Source of the DNA: Streptomyces poonensis
GTDB lineage: Bacteria; Actinomycetota; Actinomycetes; Streptomycetales; Streptomycetaceae
DNA length: 64,000 bases
Reading direction: 5' to 3'
Assembly (NCBI RefSeq): GCF_014650915.1
Contig: NZ_BMVW01000010.1
Coordinates: 173,782-237,781, forward strand
This document shows, one piece after another, positions 24,935-33,808 of this stretch. The notes under the pieces were generated by a model that saw only the letters and a program-made list of their open reading frames with translations, searched no databases and was not told the DNA's origin. Position 1 is the stretch's first letter. Each line of letters opens with the position of its first letter. A program made the translations under genes and the position numbers.

Positions 24935-25693
24935 CTAGAGCGTCAGGGACAGCAGGACCGGCGCGGCCCCGCGGTTCAGCGTGTCCGCGGCCTGGCGCAG
25001 CCGGTGGGCGTGCTCGACCGGCAGGGACAGGGCGAGGCAGCCGACGGAGGAGCCGGCCGTGAGGGGGACGGCCGCGCAGACCGTGCCGACCGCGTACTCC
25101 TGGAGATCGAGGACCGGGACCGTGGGCCGCTGGGCGTCCAGTGTGTTGAGCAGGAGCCGCTCGCTGGTGATCGTGCGGGAGGTGAGGCGGGCCGGCCGGT
25201 GGCGGGAGAGGTGGTCGCGGCGGGCGTTCAGGTCCAGCTGTCCCAGCAGGCTCTTGCCGATCGCGCTGGCGTGGGCGGCCGAGCGGAAGTCGAACCACTC
25301 GTGGACCGCCGGGGCCGCCGGGCTCTGGACGCAGCTCGTGACGCTGATCTCACCGTCGACGTAGCGGCTGAGGTAGACGGCGGCCCCGACCGAGTCGCGC
25401 AGCCGGGCGAGGGTGTGCTGGAGCCCGTCCCGCAGGGCACGGTCCCGGTCGCGGGCGGAACCGAGCCGGTCGAGGATCTCCCCGGCGACGTACGCGCCCT
25501 CGGCGGTCTGCTCGACGTATCCCTCGCGCCGCAGCATCCGCAGGAGGGGGGTCAGCCGCTCGCCGCCTATGCCGGTCCGGCGGAGGAGTTCGGCGTCCGT
25601 GATGCCGGTGGAGCGCTGTGCCACCGTCTCCAGGACGCGCAGGGCGTCCTGGGCCGAGTGGTACGGCGCGGTCGGCTCGTGCTTCAGCGCCAC
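24935..25693 (-). CDS. IclR-family transcriptional regulator
   Basis: The product has 252 residues from GTG 25693, which follows AGGGGGA; the frame is open upstream but without a ribosome site. The N-terminal winged helix (residues about 12-75: SAQDALRVLETVAQRS, TDAELLRRTGIGGERLTPLLRML) precedes a GAF-like effector domain with SAIGKSLLGQLD. IclR proteins control catabolic and developmental genes. It lies 203 bases downstream of a polar amino-acid ABC operon on the same strand and might control it, though no operator was identified. Confidence 0.85.
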   Translation of the reverse strand: MALKHEPTAPYHSAQDALRVLETVAQRSTGITDAELLRRTGIGGERLTPLLRMLRREGYVEQTAEGAYVAGEILDRLGSARDRDRALRDGLQHTLARLRDSVGAAVYLSRYVDGEISVTSCVQSPAAPAVHEWFDFRSAAHASAIGKSLLGQLDLNARRDHLSRHRPARLTSRTITSERLLLNTLDAQRPTVPVLDLQEYAVGTVCAAVPLTAGSSVGCLALSLPVEHAHRLRQAADTLNRGAAPVLLSLTL

Positions 25694-25896
25694 GGTTTCC
25701 CCCTGCGCTTCTCTGGCCGTTTTCGGACAGCTTGCCGTCCTCCACCATACGGGCCGAGAGGCATGCGGGGAGAGGGTGTCGGCAAGAAACACGGAGGGTC
25801 ACCAGGGCCCCCAGCAGGGGCGAAAACCCTCTGACATATGCCTGCGTCATGAGCCGACGCGTCCACCTCGGGCGTTTCGGGAGCGGACCGGAGCGA

Positions 25897-26682
25897 TCAG
25901 AGCACCGCGCCGAGGAATTCCCGCGTCCGCTCCTGCTCCGGGTCGCTGAAGATCTTCTCGGGCGGACCCGACTCGACCACCCGGCCGGAATCGAACATCA
26001 GCACCTGGTCGGAGATGTCCCGGGCGAAGTTCATCTCATGGGTCACGCAGAGCATCGTGATGTCGGTGGTGCGGGCGATGTCGCGCAGCACGTCGAGCAC
26101 GCCCGCGACGAGCTCCGGGTCCAGCGCGGAGGTCACCTCGTCCAGCAGCAGCACCTGCGGCCGCATCGCCAGGGCCCGCGCGATCGCCACCCGCTGCTGC
26201 TGGCCGCCGGACAGCTGGGCGGGGCGGGCGTCGCACTTGTCCGCCAGGCCCACCAGGTCCAGCAGTTCCCTGGCCCGCTCCGCCGCCTCGTCCTTGGACA
26301 TGCCGAGCACGGTGACGGGCGCCTCGGTGATGTTGCGCAGCACGGACATGTTCGGGAACAGGTTGAACTGCTGGAACACCATCCCGATGTTCTTGCGGAC
26401 CTCGCGGACCTGCTTCTCGCTCGCCGGGTAGAGCTGCCGCCCGCCGACGGTGATCGTGCCCTCGTCGGGCTTCATCAACGTCATCAGCAGCCGCAGGATC
26501 GTCGTCTTGCCCGACCCCGAGGGGCCGATGAGCGTGACGTGTCTGCCCGCGTCCACGGAGAAGCTGAGCCGGTCGAGGACCGTGTTGCCGCCGAACCGTT
26601 TGGTGACCTCCTCCAGGCGGATCAGTTCGGAGGCGGACTTCTCGATGTTCGTCTCGGGGGTGGGTCGGGTCTCAATGGACAA
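25897..26682 (-). CDS. Polar amino-acid ABC transporter ATPase
   Basis: The product has 261 residues. Walker A is GPSGSGKTT, the Q-loop lies in GMVFQQFNLFPNM, the signature is LSGGQQQR, Walker B is VLLLDEVTSALD, and the switch His is in VTHEM. This is a GlnQ-type ATPase. Translation most likely starts at TTG 26682, with GGAG six bases upstream, and overlaps the permease stop by 11 bases. It is the last gene of a four-gene import operon (binding protein, two permeases, ATPase). Confidence 0.92.
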   Translation of the reverse strand: MSIETRPTPETNIEKSASELIRLEEVTKRFGGNTVLDRLSFSVDAGRHVTLIGPSGSGKTTILRLLMTLMKPDEGTITVGGRQLYPASEKQVREVRKNIGMVFQQFNLFPNMSVLRNITEAPVTVLGMSKDEAAERARELLDLVGLADKCDARPAQLSGGQQQRVAIARALAMRPQVLLLDEVTSALDPELVAGVLDVLRDIARTTDITMLCVTHEMNFARDISDQVLMFDSGRVVESGPPEKIFSDPEQERTREFLGAVL

Positions 26683-27322
26683 GGCGACGCTCCAGGGCTC
26701 GCAGGAGAAGGGAGGCCAGGTAGGAGATGACGACGAAGGCGACGCCGATCACCGTCAGGGGCTCGGTGAACTGGAAGTTCGCTTGGGAGAACAGCCGCGC
26801 CTCGCCGAGCATCTCCAGCACGGTGATCGCCATCAGCAGCGGAGTGTCCTTCAGCATGGAGATCACGTAGTTGCCGAGGGCGGGCACCACCCGGCGGATC
26901 GCCTGCGGCAGGATCACCGCCGTCCAGGTCCTCCCGAGCGGCAGGTTCAGCGCCGTCGCGGCCTCCCACTGACCGACGGGCACGGCCTCGATGCCGGCGC
27001 GGTAGACCTGCATCGTGTACGTCGAGTAGTGCAGCCCGATGCCGATCACACCCGTGGTCAGCGGCGAGAAGGTCAGGCCCCACTCGGGCAGCACGTAGAA
27101 CAGGAAGAACAGCTGCACCAGCAGCGGGGTGTTCCGCACGAACTCGGTGACCGCCCCGACCGGCCAGGTCATCCACCGGCTCGGCACCCGCATCAGCAGC
27201 GCCCACACCAGGCCCAGCACGAACGAGATCAGCGAGCCGATCACCAGCACCTGCAGGGTGACCAGCAGGCCCTCCCAGAAGTGCGGCATGAAGTCGGAGA
27301 CCGCGCTCCAGTCCCACTTCAT
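26672..27322 (-). CDS. Polar amino-acid ABC permease 2
   Basis: The product has 216 residues with about five membrane helices. The family coupling region is visible as AGIEAVPVGQWEAATALNLP, near residue 130, and RVVPALGNYVISMLKDTPLL follows. Its ATG overlaps the stop of permease 1 as ATGA, indicating coupled translation. Together with permease 1 it forms the heterodimeric membrane channel of a His/Glu/Gln-type importer. Confidence 0.92.
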   Translation of the reverse strand: MKWDWSAVSDFMPHFWEGLLVTLQVLVIGSLISFVLGLVWALLMRVPSRWMTWPVGAVTEFVRNTPLLVQLFFLFYVLPEWGLTFSPLTTGVIGIGLHYSTYTMQVYRAGIEAVPVGQWEAATALNLPLGRTWTAVILPQAIRRVVPALGNYVISMLKDTPLLMAITVLEMLGEARLFSQANFQFTEPLTVIGVAFVVISYLASLLLRALERRLVH

Positions 27323-28038
27323 CGGACAGCACCCCCCACGCCGGCCACCTCAGGCCGTTCGAGCTCCGCCTCGGGCCCGCGCTCCGGTGCCTTGCCGGTG
27401 ACGCCCGCCTTCAGCTTCTTCTCCAGCCCCCGCATCACCCGGGTGAGCAGGAAGGCGATCACGAAGTAGATGAGCAGGAGGTACGTGTAGATCTCCGCGC
27501 TCTCCTGGAGCGCCAGGCGCACCAGGTTGCCGCTGAACGCCAGGTCGCCCATGCCCATGACCGACACCAGCGCGGTGCCCTTGAGCAGCTCGACCAGCAG
27601 ATTGCTGAACGGCGGGATCATCTCCGGCACCGCCTGCGGCAGCAGGACCAACCGCAGCCGCTGCCAGGGCGTGAAGCTCAGCGCGATCCCCGCCTCGCGC
27701 TGCGCCGGGCTCACCGCGTTCAGGCCGCCGCGCACGATCTCCGCGCCGTACGCCCCGTAGGTCAGCCCGAGCGCCAGCGTGCCCGCCCACAGCGGCACCA
27801 GCTGCCAGCCGAAGGCGGGGGGCAGCACGAAGAAGACCCAGAAGATCATGACCAGGGCGGAGGTGCCCCGGAACACCTCGGTGTAGAAGCCCGCGAGGAA
27901 GCGGACGATCCACAGCCGGTGGGTGCGGGCGACGCCGACCACGAAGGACACCGCCGTCGCCAGCAGCGCGCTGAGCACGAGGAGCTGGATCGTGACCCAG
28001 ACGCCCTGGAGTACGAGTTCCCACAGTCCTGAGGTCAT
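27319..28038 (-). CDS. Polar amino-acid ABC permease 1
   Basis: The product has 239 residues. ATG 28038 overlaps the TGA of the binding-protein gene as ATGA. The HisM/GlnP-type core is visible with GTSALVMIFWVFFVLPP, IVRGGLNAVSPAQREAGIAL and PFSNLLVELLKGTALVSVMG. The tail after the last helix is basic and Glu-rich. It pairs with the next permease. Confidence 0.92.
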   Translation of the reverse strand: MTSGLWELVLQGVWVTIQLLVLSALLATAVSFVVGVARTHRLWIVRFLAGFYTEVFRGTSALVMIFWVFFVLPPAFGWQLVPLWAGTLALGLTYGAYGAEIVRGGLNAVSPAQREAGIALSFTPWQRLRLVLLPQAVPEMIPPFSNLLVELLKGTALVSVMGMGDLAFSGNLVRLALQESAEIYTYLLLIYFVIAFLLTRVMRGLEKKLKAGVTGKAPERGPEAELERPEVAGVGGAVR

Positions 28039-28988
28039 CCGCCGCACAGCTCCTTCGCGGTGAGGTCGGTCATCTCGTTCTCCGTGAAACCGAAGGGTTT
28101 GAGGATGCGGTGGACCTCGCCGCTCTTCTTCATCTTCCGCAGCTCGGCGTTGAAGGCGTCCCGCAGCCTGGTCTCGTTCGACCGGAACGCGAAGCCGCCG
28201 CCGTCCACCTGCTTCTCGCCGTCGACGACGGTCGCGAAGGCATCGGTGGCCTCGGTGGTACGGGACTTCCTGACGACCTCGCGCACGGTGAGCGCGGTTC
28301 CGGCGAAGACGTCGGCGCGCCCCGACTCCACCGCGTTCAGCCCGGCGACCTGGTCGGGCACGATCAGGATGTCGCCCCGCGGGTAGCCCGCCCGCACGGC
28401 GTGGTCGATCTGGGCGTATCCCGTTCCGGTGGCGAACTTCGCCTTCTTCCGGACGATGTCCTCGTAGTCGTGCAGACCCTTGGGATTCCCCTTCCGCACG
28501 ACGAACGCGTCGAGCATCTGGTAGTCGGGGTCGGAGAAGATGACTTGCGCGCAGCGCTCCGGGGTGAGGTACATCCCGGCGGACACGATGTCGAACTGCT
28601 GGGAGTTGAGCCCCGGGATCAGGGAACCGAACTCGGTGGGCACGGGCTGCACCCGCCGCACGCCGAGCCGCTTGAAGATGACCTTGGCGAGTTCGGGGCC
28701 CTCGCCGGTCACCTCGCCGTTCTTGTCGATGTAGCCGTGGGGGATCTCGCCGGCGATACCGAGCCGCACCACGCCCTGGGCCCGGAGCCGGTCGAGAAGG
28801 TCACCGCCCTCCGCGCCGGACGCGCTCGCGGCGACCCGCGAGCATCCGGTGGCGCCGAGCGCACCGAATGCCGCCGCACCGGCCAGCAAGGACCGGCGAC
28901 TTGGGCGTCTTATCGGCGCGCGTGCGTCTGTTTCGTTCCCATGTGGTGGAGCCATGGGCGCGCGGCTACCCGACTCCATGCCATCCAT
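28035..28988 (-). CDS. Polar amino-acid ABC solute-binding lipoprotein
   Basis: The product has 317 residues from ATG 28988; starts at 28979 and 28955 are also possible and none has a clear ribosome site. The signal region contains a twin-arginine-like RRPSRRSLLAG followed by lipobox GATGC, suggesting Tat export and lipid anchoring. The bilobal SBP_bac_3 fold follows: VVRLGIAGEIPHGYIDKNGE, FGSLIPGLNSQQFDIVSAGM, and the EMTDLTAKELCGG tail. The ligand is probably an amino acid or derivative (ectoine-type proteins are similar); it cannot be fixed from the sequence. It starts the importer operon. Confidence 0.85.
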   Translation of the reverse strand: MDGMESGSRAPMAPPHGNETDARAPIRRPSRRSLLAGAAAFGALGATGCSRVAASASGAEGGDLLDRLRAQGVVRLGIAGEIPHGYIDKNGEVTGEGPELAKVIFKRLGVRRVQPVPTEFGSLIPGLNSQQFDIVSAGMYLTPERCAQVIFSDPDYQMLDAFVVRKGNPKGLHDYEDIVRKKAKFATGTGYAQIDHAVRAGYPRGDILIVPDQVAGLNAVESGRADVFAGTALTVREVVRKSRTTEATDAFATVVDGEKQVDGGGFAFRSNETRLRDAFNAELRKMKKSGEVHRILKPFGFTENEMTDLTAKELCGG

Positions 28989-29162
28989 GCGGACGTTTTT
29001 TCGCCCTCTTCGAAGGGGCGTTCCCGGCCGTGGCGCGACCACGCGGCGCACGACCGCTCACCCGATCGCGATCTTCGCTGGTCAGGCAGGGCGCGCACGC
29101 CGTGGTCGAACTACCGGGCGATCACGCCCCGCGCGCCCGCATAACGATTTGGCACGCGCTGG

Positions 29163-30569
29163 TCACCGGGCTCCGGCCGACGGCTCCACTCCGGCCACTC
29201 CCGCCTCGTACAGCGCGTGCGCCACCCGCAGCACGAGAGCGTCCCGGTGCCGGGCGGCGACCACCTGCAGTCCCACCGGCAGCCCGTCCCCGTCCACCCC
29301 GACGGGGACGCTCGCCGCCGGCTGCTGGGTCATGTTGAACGGGTACGTGAACGGGGTCCACCCCGTCCAGCGGCGGAGCCCCGCGCCCCTCGGCACCTCG
29401 GCGCCCGCCTCGAACGCGGTGAGCGGCAGCGTCGGCGTCACCAGCACGTCGTACGCCTCGTGGAAGCGGCCCATGCGGCGCCCGAGGTTCGCGCGGACGT
29501 CCACGGCCGCCAGGTGGTCGAGTGCCGTCAGACGCGCCCCGATGCCGGCGATCTCCCGAAGCCCCGGGTCCAGCAGCTCCCGCCGGCGCGGTCCGAGCCG
29601 CCGGACCACCCCGGCCGCCCCGCTGAACCACAGCACGTGGAACGCCTCCACCGGATCCGTGAGGTCGGGGTCCGTCTCGGAGACGTGCGCACCGAGCGCG
29701 GCCAGCCCCGTGACGGCCCGCCGCACCGCCGCCGCGACCGCGGGCCGCACGGCGACCTGGCCGCCGAGCGAGGGCGAGTACGCCACCCGCAGCCCGCGCA
29801 CCCCGCCCTCCAGCGCGTCCACGAAGGACCCGGGCGGGGGAGGGAGCGCGGACCAGTCCCGGGCGTCCGGCCCGCTGATCACGTCCAGCAGCAGCGCGGC
29901 ATCGGCGGCGTCCCGTGTCAGCGGCCCGACATGGGAGAGGCTGCCGAAGGGGCTCGCGGGGTACAGGGGCACGCGGCCGTACGTCGGCTTCAGCCCGAAC
30001 ACCCCGCAGAACGCGGCCGGGACGCGCACGCTGCCGCCCCCGTCCGTGCCGAGCGCCAGCGGCCCGGCACCGAGGGCCACGGCCGCCGCCGCGCCCCCGC
30101 TGGAGCCGCCCGCGGTGCGGGAGGGGTCGTACGGGTTGCGCGTCACCCCGGTCAGGGGCGAGTCCGTGACGGCCTTCCAGCCGTACTCCGGTGTCGTCGT
30201 CCGGCCGAGGAGGACCGCGCCGTGCTCGCGCAGCCGGGCCACGGACGGCGCGTCCTCCGCCCAGCGGCCCTCCGGGGAGACCGTGCGGGAGCCCTTGAGC
30301 GTGGGCCCGCCCCTCATCAGCAGGAGGTCCTTCACCGTCACCGGCACCCCGTCGAGCAGACCCGCAGGGCGCCCGCGCCGCCACCGCTCCTCGGACGCGC
30401 GCGCCCCGGCCAGGGCACCGTCCGCGTCGAGCCGCACGAACGCGTTCACGGTGCTCTGGGCGTACTCGGCCCGTTCCAGGATCGCCCGGGTGACCTCCAC
30501 GGGGCCGAACTCGCCCGTGCGGTAGCCCTCGACGAGCCGTACGGCCGTGAACTCCGCGAGCCCGGTCAT
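29163..30569 (-). CDS. Amidase-signature-family amidase
   Basis: The product has 468 residues, the usual length. The Ser-cisSer-Lys triad is visible: Lys80 in VPVTVKDLLL, cis-Ser156 in TAGGSSGGAAAA and Ser180 in TDGGGSVRVPAA. GGGAAGGGGGAGGG precedes the ATG. It starts 31 bases after the stop of the upstream 2-hydroxyacid dehydrogenase gene on the same strand, so they are likely one transcript. The substrate is unknown, and a GatA role is unlikely because no GatB or GatC is adjacent. Confidence 0.9.
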   Translation of the reverse strand: MTGLAEFTAVRLVEGYRTGEFGPVEVTRAILERAEYAQSTVNAFVRLDADGALAGARASEERWRRGRPAGLLDGVPVTVKDLLLMRGGPTLKGSRTVSPEGRWAEDAPSVARLREHGAVLLGRTTTPEYGWKAVTDSPLTGVTRNPYDPSRTAGGSSGGAAAAVALGAGPLALGTDGGGSVRVPAAFCGVFGLKPTYGRVPLYPASPFGSLSHVGPLTRDAADAALLLDVISGPDARDWSALPPPPGSFVDALEGGVRGLRVAYSPSLGGQVAVRPAVAAAVRRAVTGLAALGAHVSETDPDLTDPVEAFHVLWFSGAAGVVRRLGPRRRELLDPGLREIAGIGARLTALDHLAAVDVRANLGRRMGRFHEAYDVLVTPTLPLTAFEAGAEVPRGAGLRRWTGWTPFTYPFNMTQQPAASVPVGVDGDGLPVGLQVVAARHRDALVLRVAHALYEAGVAGVEPSAGAR

Positions 30570-30600
30570 CCGCCCTCCCCCTTCCCGGGGCCGTCGCGGC

Positions 30601-31551
30601 TCAGTGCCCGGGTACGTATCCGAGCTTCTTGTCGACCACGTTCGGCAGGGGCTCGCCCGCCTCCCACCGGTCGTACAGCCGTACGAACTGGGCGGCGAGC
30701 GCGTCGTGCCGGCCCACCGTGTCCCCGCTCATGTGGGGCGACACCAGCAGGTTCGGGACCTCCCACAGCGGGTCCTCCCGATGCAGCGGCTCGCGCTCGG
30801 GGACGTCCACCGCCGCACCCGCGATCCACCGCTTCGACAGCGCCTCCACCAGCGCCTCCTCGACGACCAGCCGGCCGCGCCCGACATTGATGAACCGGGC
30901 CGACGGCTGCATGATCCCGAACCGCCGGGCGTCGAACATGCCCTCCGTCGCCTCCGTCAGCGGCGCCGCCGCGACCACCCAGTCGGCGCGCGACAGCAGC
31001 CGGTCCAGCTCGTCGGGGCCGTGGACGCCGGGGCCCGGGACACGGCCCACCACGGCCGCGGTGATCCCCAGCGTGCGCAGGGTGGTGGCGACCGCCCGGC
31101 CGATGGGCCCGGAGCCGACCACGCACGCCCGGGTCCCCGCCACCCGCAGCGTCTCCCGGTGCCGCCACGCCCGCGCCTCCTGCGCCCGCACCGTGCGCGG
31201 CAGGTCCTTCGCCATCGCCAGCACGAGCGCGGCGACGTACTCGGCGACCGGCTGGTCGAAGATCCCGCGCGCGTTGGTCACCAGGGTGTCGGAGGCGGCC
31301 AGCTCGGGACACAGCAGATGGTCCACGCCCGCGCTCGCCGTGTGCACCCAGGCCGGCCTCGGACCCCGGCCCGGCCAGGCCTCGCGCACCGCGTGCGAGG
31401 CGAGGTCCCAGACGAGCAGCACATCGGCGTCCGGCAGCCGGGCGGCGAGCGAGGCCGCGTCCGTGTGCACGATCCGTGCCCGCCCGGTGAGCCGGCCCAG
31501 CCGGGGCGGCGGCTCGGCGTCCAGGACGAGCAGGGTGGTGGTACCGGGCAT
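30601..31551 (-). CDS. D-isomer-specific 2-hydroxyacid dehydrogenase
   Basis: The product has 316 residues. The split catalytic domain encloses a Rossmann domain with CVVGSGPIGRAVATTLR (residues about 140-156). The catalytic residues are in INVGRGRLVVEEALVEAL (Arg), AAVDVPEREPL (Glu) and LLVSPHMSG (His). Such enzymes reduce 2-keto acids with NAD(P)H. ATG 31551 has only a weak ribosome site (GAGGG). It heads the operon with the amidase and is divergent from an Asp/Glu-racemase-fold gene; an inverted repeat at 31611-31626 lies between them. Confidence 0.88.
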   Translation of the reverse strand: MPGTTTLLVLDAEPPPRLGRLTGRARIVHTDAASLAARLPDADVLLVWDLASHAVREAWPGRGPRPAWVHTASAGVDHLLCPELAASDTLVTNARGIFDQPVAEYVAALVLAMAKDLPRTVRAQEARAWRHRETLRVAGTRACVVGSGPIGRAVATTLRTLGITAAVVGRVPGPGVHGPDELDRLLSRADWVVAAAPLTEATEGMFDARRFGIMQPSARFINVGRGRLVVEEALVEALSKRWIAGAAVDVPEREPLHREDPLWEVPNLLVSPHMSGDTVGRHDALAAQFVRLYDRWEAGEPLPNVVDKKLGYVPGH

Positions 31552-31870
31552 CGTCGGGTGAACCCTCTCGCAGTACGCGTCCGCTCCCCCGGAAAGGTGA
31601 GGGGGGACAAACGTCTTGGCAGACGTCGGCCGGGCTGTCTGAAGTGCGCGGATCCCCCCACGCTCGCACTCGAACCCCCCTTCGTCAACACGGCCTGAAC
31701 AGGGCCGGTCACGTGACGATGTGGGCGGCACCGCGTCACCTGGGTACACGGGCAGCGGGCCCCTACCGGCACCGCCGCACGACACGCCGCACCCGGGCCC
31801 CGCGGCGCCGGAGACGGAACAGCAGGAACAGCAGGTACACAGCACAAGCAGAGCAGCAGGAAGGCTGGAC
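31552..31870. other. Divergent intergenic region with inverted repeat
   Basis: ACGTCT-TGGC-AGACGT (31611-31626) is a perfect 6-base inverted repeat with a 4-base spacer, a plausible operator for the divergent dehydrogenase-amidase and isomerase-monooxygenase transcripts. The right part, from about 31810, is purine-rich with repeated CAGCAGGA/ACAGCAGG, the last copy acting as ribosome site of the isomerase gene. Confidence 0.55.
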
Positions 31871-32602
31871 ATGACAGCACTCGGTTTCCTCTACCCGGGC
31901 CACTTCGCCGAGGACGACTACCCGCGCATGGAGCAGCTCCTGGGCAGCGACATCCGCCTTCCCCTGGTCCACACGGACGTCGGCGAGGACGCGCAGCACG
32001 AGGACGCGCTGCGGGAGCTGGGCTCGCCCCGGCGCCTCGCCACAGGAGTGGAGGAACTGCGCCTGTCGGGCGCGGAGGCGGTCGTCTGGGCCTGTACGTC
32101 CGGCAGCTTCGCGTACGGCTGGGAGGGCGCCCACGAGCAGGTCCGCACCCTCGCCCGCACGGCCGGCCTGCCCGCGTCCTCGACCTCGTTCGCCTTCGTC
32201 CACGCGGTGCGGGAGATCGGCGCCCGGCGGATCGCGATCGCGGCCACGTACCCGGACGACGTGGCGGCCCTGTTCGCCGCGTTCCTGAAGGACGCCGGAC
32301 TGGAACCGGTGGCGGTCCACGCGGCCGGCGTGACCACGGCGGCCGAGGCCGCGGCCTGGGACGGCGACCGGATCCTCGCCCTGGCCCGCGCGGGCGACCA
32401 CCTCGACGCGGACGCGCTCCTGGTCCCGAACACGGCCCTGCACACGGTCTCCCACCTCAAGACCCTGGAGTCCACCCTCGGCAAGCCCGTCCTCACCGCC
32501 AACCAGGTCTCGGTCTGGGAGTCCCTGCGCCTGGCCGACCGGCGGGTGAACGCGCCGCAGCTCGGCACGCTGTTCACCCGGGAGCCGGTGGTGCAGGTGT
32601 GA
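31871..32602 (+). CDS. Asp/Glu racemase-superfamily (maleate isomerase/AMDase-like) protein
   Basis: The product has 243 residues. The N-terminal catalytic cysteine is present as Cys75 in VVWACTSGSF. The second cysteine typical of maleate isomerases and racemases is replaced: the equivalent strand reads ALLVPNTALHT with Asn187. With one cysteine it may act as a decarboxylase, lyase or cis-trans isomerase and not as a two-base racemase; this is inference. AGGAAGG-like bases precede the ATG. It is cotranscribed with the flavin monooxygenase (105-base gap containing a hairpin). Confidence 0.8.
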   Translation: MTALGFLYPGHFAEDDYPRMEQLLGSDIRLPLVHTDVGEDAQHEDALRELGSPRRLATGVEELRLSGAEAVVWACTSGSFAYGWEGAHEQVRTLARTAGLPASSTSFAFVHAVREIGARRIAIAATYPDDVAALFAAFLKDAGLEPVAVHAAGVTTAAEAAAWDGDRILALARAGDHLDADALLVPNTALHTVSHLKTLESTLGKPVLTANQVSVWESLRLADRRVNAPQLGTLFTREPVVQV

Positions 32603-32609
32603 GGAGTAC

Positions 32610-32630
32610 GGCCCCGGCGCCCCCGGGGCC
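32610..32630 (+). terminator. GC-rich hairpin after the isomerase gene
   Basis: GGCCCCGG and CCGGGGCC form an 8-bp stem with a 5-base loop right after the stop codon; it may attenuate read-through into the LLM gene. Confidence 0.55.
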
Positions 32631-32707
32631 GCCGGGGGACGGGGAATAAACGGAGCCAGCCTCCTGTTCGACGAAGCCGAGCACGGCAACGAGACACAGG
32701 AGGCACC

Positions 32708-33808
32708 GTGGCGGCAGACGAGAAGGCCGACGAGATACGAGGCACAGCGCAGGGCAGCGCCCCCGTACCCCTCTCGGTCCTGGACCTGGTCACCGTCGGC
32801 GCCGGCCGCACCGCCACCGACGCGCTGCGCACCGCCGTGGACCTCTCCCGCCTCGCGGAGTCCCGCGGCTTCCACCGCTACTGGGTCGCCGAGCACCACT
32901 CCATGCCGGGCGTGGCCTCCTCCTCGCCCGCCGTGATCCTCGCCCATCTCGCCGCCCACACCGAGCGCATCCGCCTCGGCTCGGGCGGCGTGATGCTGCC
33001 CAACCACGCCCCCCTGGTGATCGCGGAGCAGTTCGGCACCCTGGAGGCCCTGGCGCCCGAACGCGTCGACCTCGGCCTCGGCCGCGCCCCCGGCACGGAC
33101 GGCGCCACCGCCGCGGCCCTGCGCCGCACCGAACGGCTGCACGAGGGCGCGGACGACTTCCCCCAGCAGCTCGTCGAGCTGATCCGCTTCCTGGACGACA
33201 GCTTCCCCGACGGCCACCCCTACCGCCGCATCCACGCCGTGCCGGGGCCGGTCCAGGGCACCTCGCCCGGCGGCGTCCAGTCCCCGCACCGGCCGCCGAT
33301 CTGGCTGCTGGGTTCCTCCGGCTTCAGCGCCCGCCTGGCCGCCGAACTCGGCCTGCCCTTCGCCTTCGCCCACCACTTCTCGGCGCGCAACACCATCCCG
33401 GCGCTCGACCTGTACCGCGAGTCGTTCCGCCCCTCGGAGGTGCTGTCCGAGCCGTACGCCCTCATCGGCGTCTCCGCTCTCGCCACGGACGACGAGAAGG
33501 AGGCCCGCCGCCAGATCATGGCCGCCGCGCTCAACATGCTCCGGCTGCGCACGGGCCGCCCCGGCCTGGTGCCCACCCCGGAGGAGGCCGAGGCGTACGA
33601 CTTCAGCCCGGCGGAGCAGGACTTCATCGCCTCCTGGAACTCCGACGTCATCCACGGCACCGCCGACGAGGTCCGGGCCGGTCTGGACGACCTCCAGAAG
33701 CGCACCGGCGCCGACGAGCTGATGATCACGAGCCATGCCCACGGGGCCGAGCTGCGCCTGCGCTCGTACGAGCTGATCGCGGACGCGTACGGGCTGCCGA
33801 GGGCCTAG
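32708..33808 (+). CDS. Luciferase-like (LLM) flavin-dependent monooxygenase
   Basis: The product has 366 residues from GTG 32708, preceded by AGGAGG. The bacterial-luciferase-like barrel shows PLSVLDLVTVGAG, YWVAEHHSMPGVASSSPAV, LGSGGVMLPNHAPLVIAEQF, VDLGLGRAPGTDG and the C-terminal ADELMITSHAHG. This is the MsnO8-type subgroup, which uses reduced FMN and often lacks a known substrate. It is convergent with cdgA, and the two stop codons share bases (CTAG at 33805-33808). Confidence 0.88.
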   Translation: MAADEKADEIRGTAQGSAPVPLSVLDLVTVGAGRTATDALRTAVDLSRLAESRGFHRYWVAEHHSMPGVASSSPAVILAHLAAHTERIRLGSGGVMLPNHAPLVIAEQFGTLEALAPERVDLGLGRAPGTDGATAAALRRTERLHEGADDFPQQLVELIRFLDDSFPDGHPYRRIHAVPGPVQGTSPGGVQSPHRPPIWLLGSSGFSARLAAELGLPFAFAHHFSARNTIPALDLYRESFRPSEVLSEPYALIGVSALATDDEKEARRQIMAAALNMLRLRTGRPGLVPTPEEAEAYDFSPAEQDFIASWNSDVIHGTADEVRAGLDDLQKRTGADELMITSHAHGAELRLRSYELIADAYGLPRA

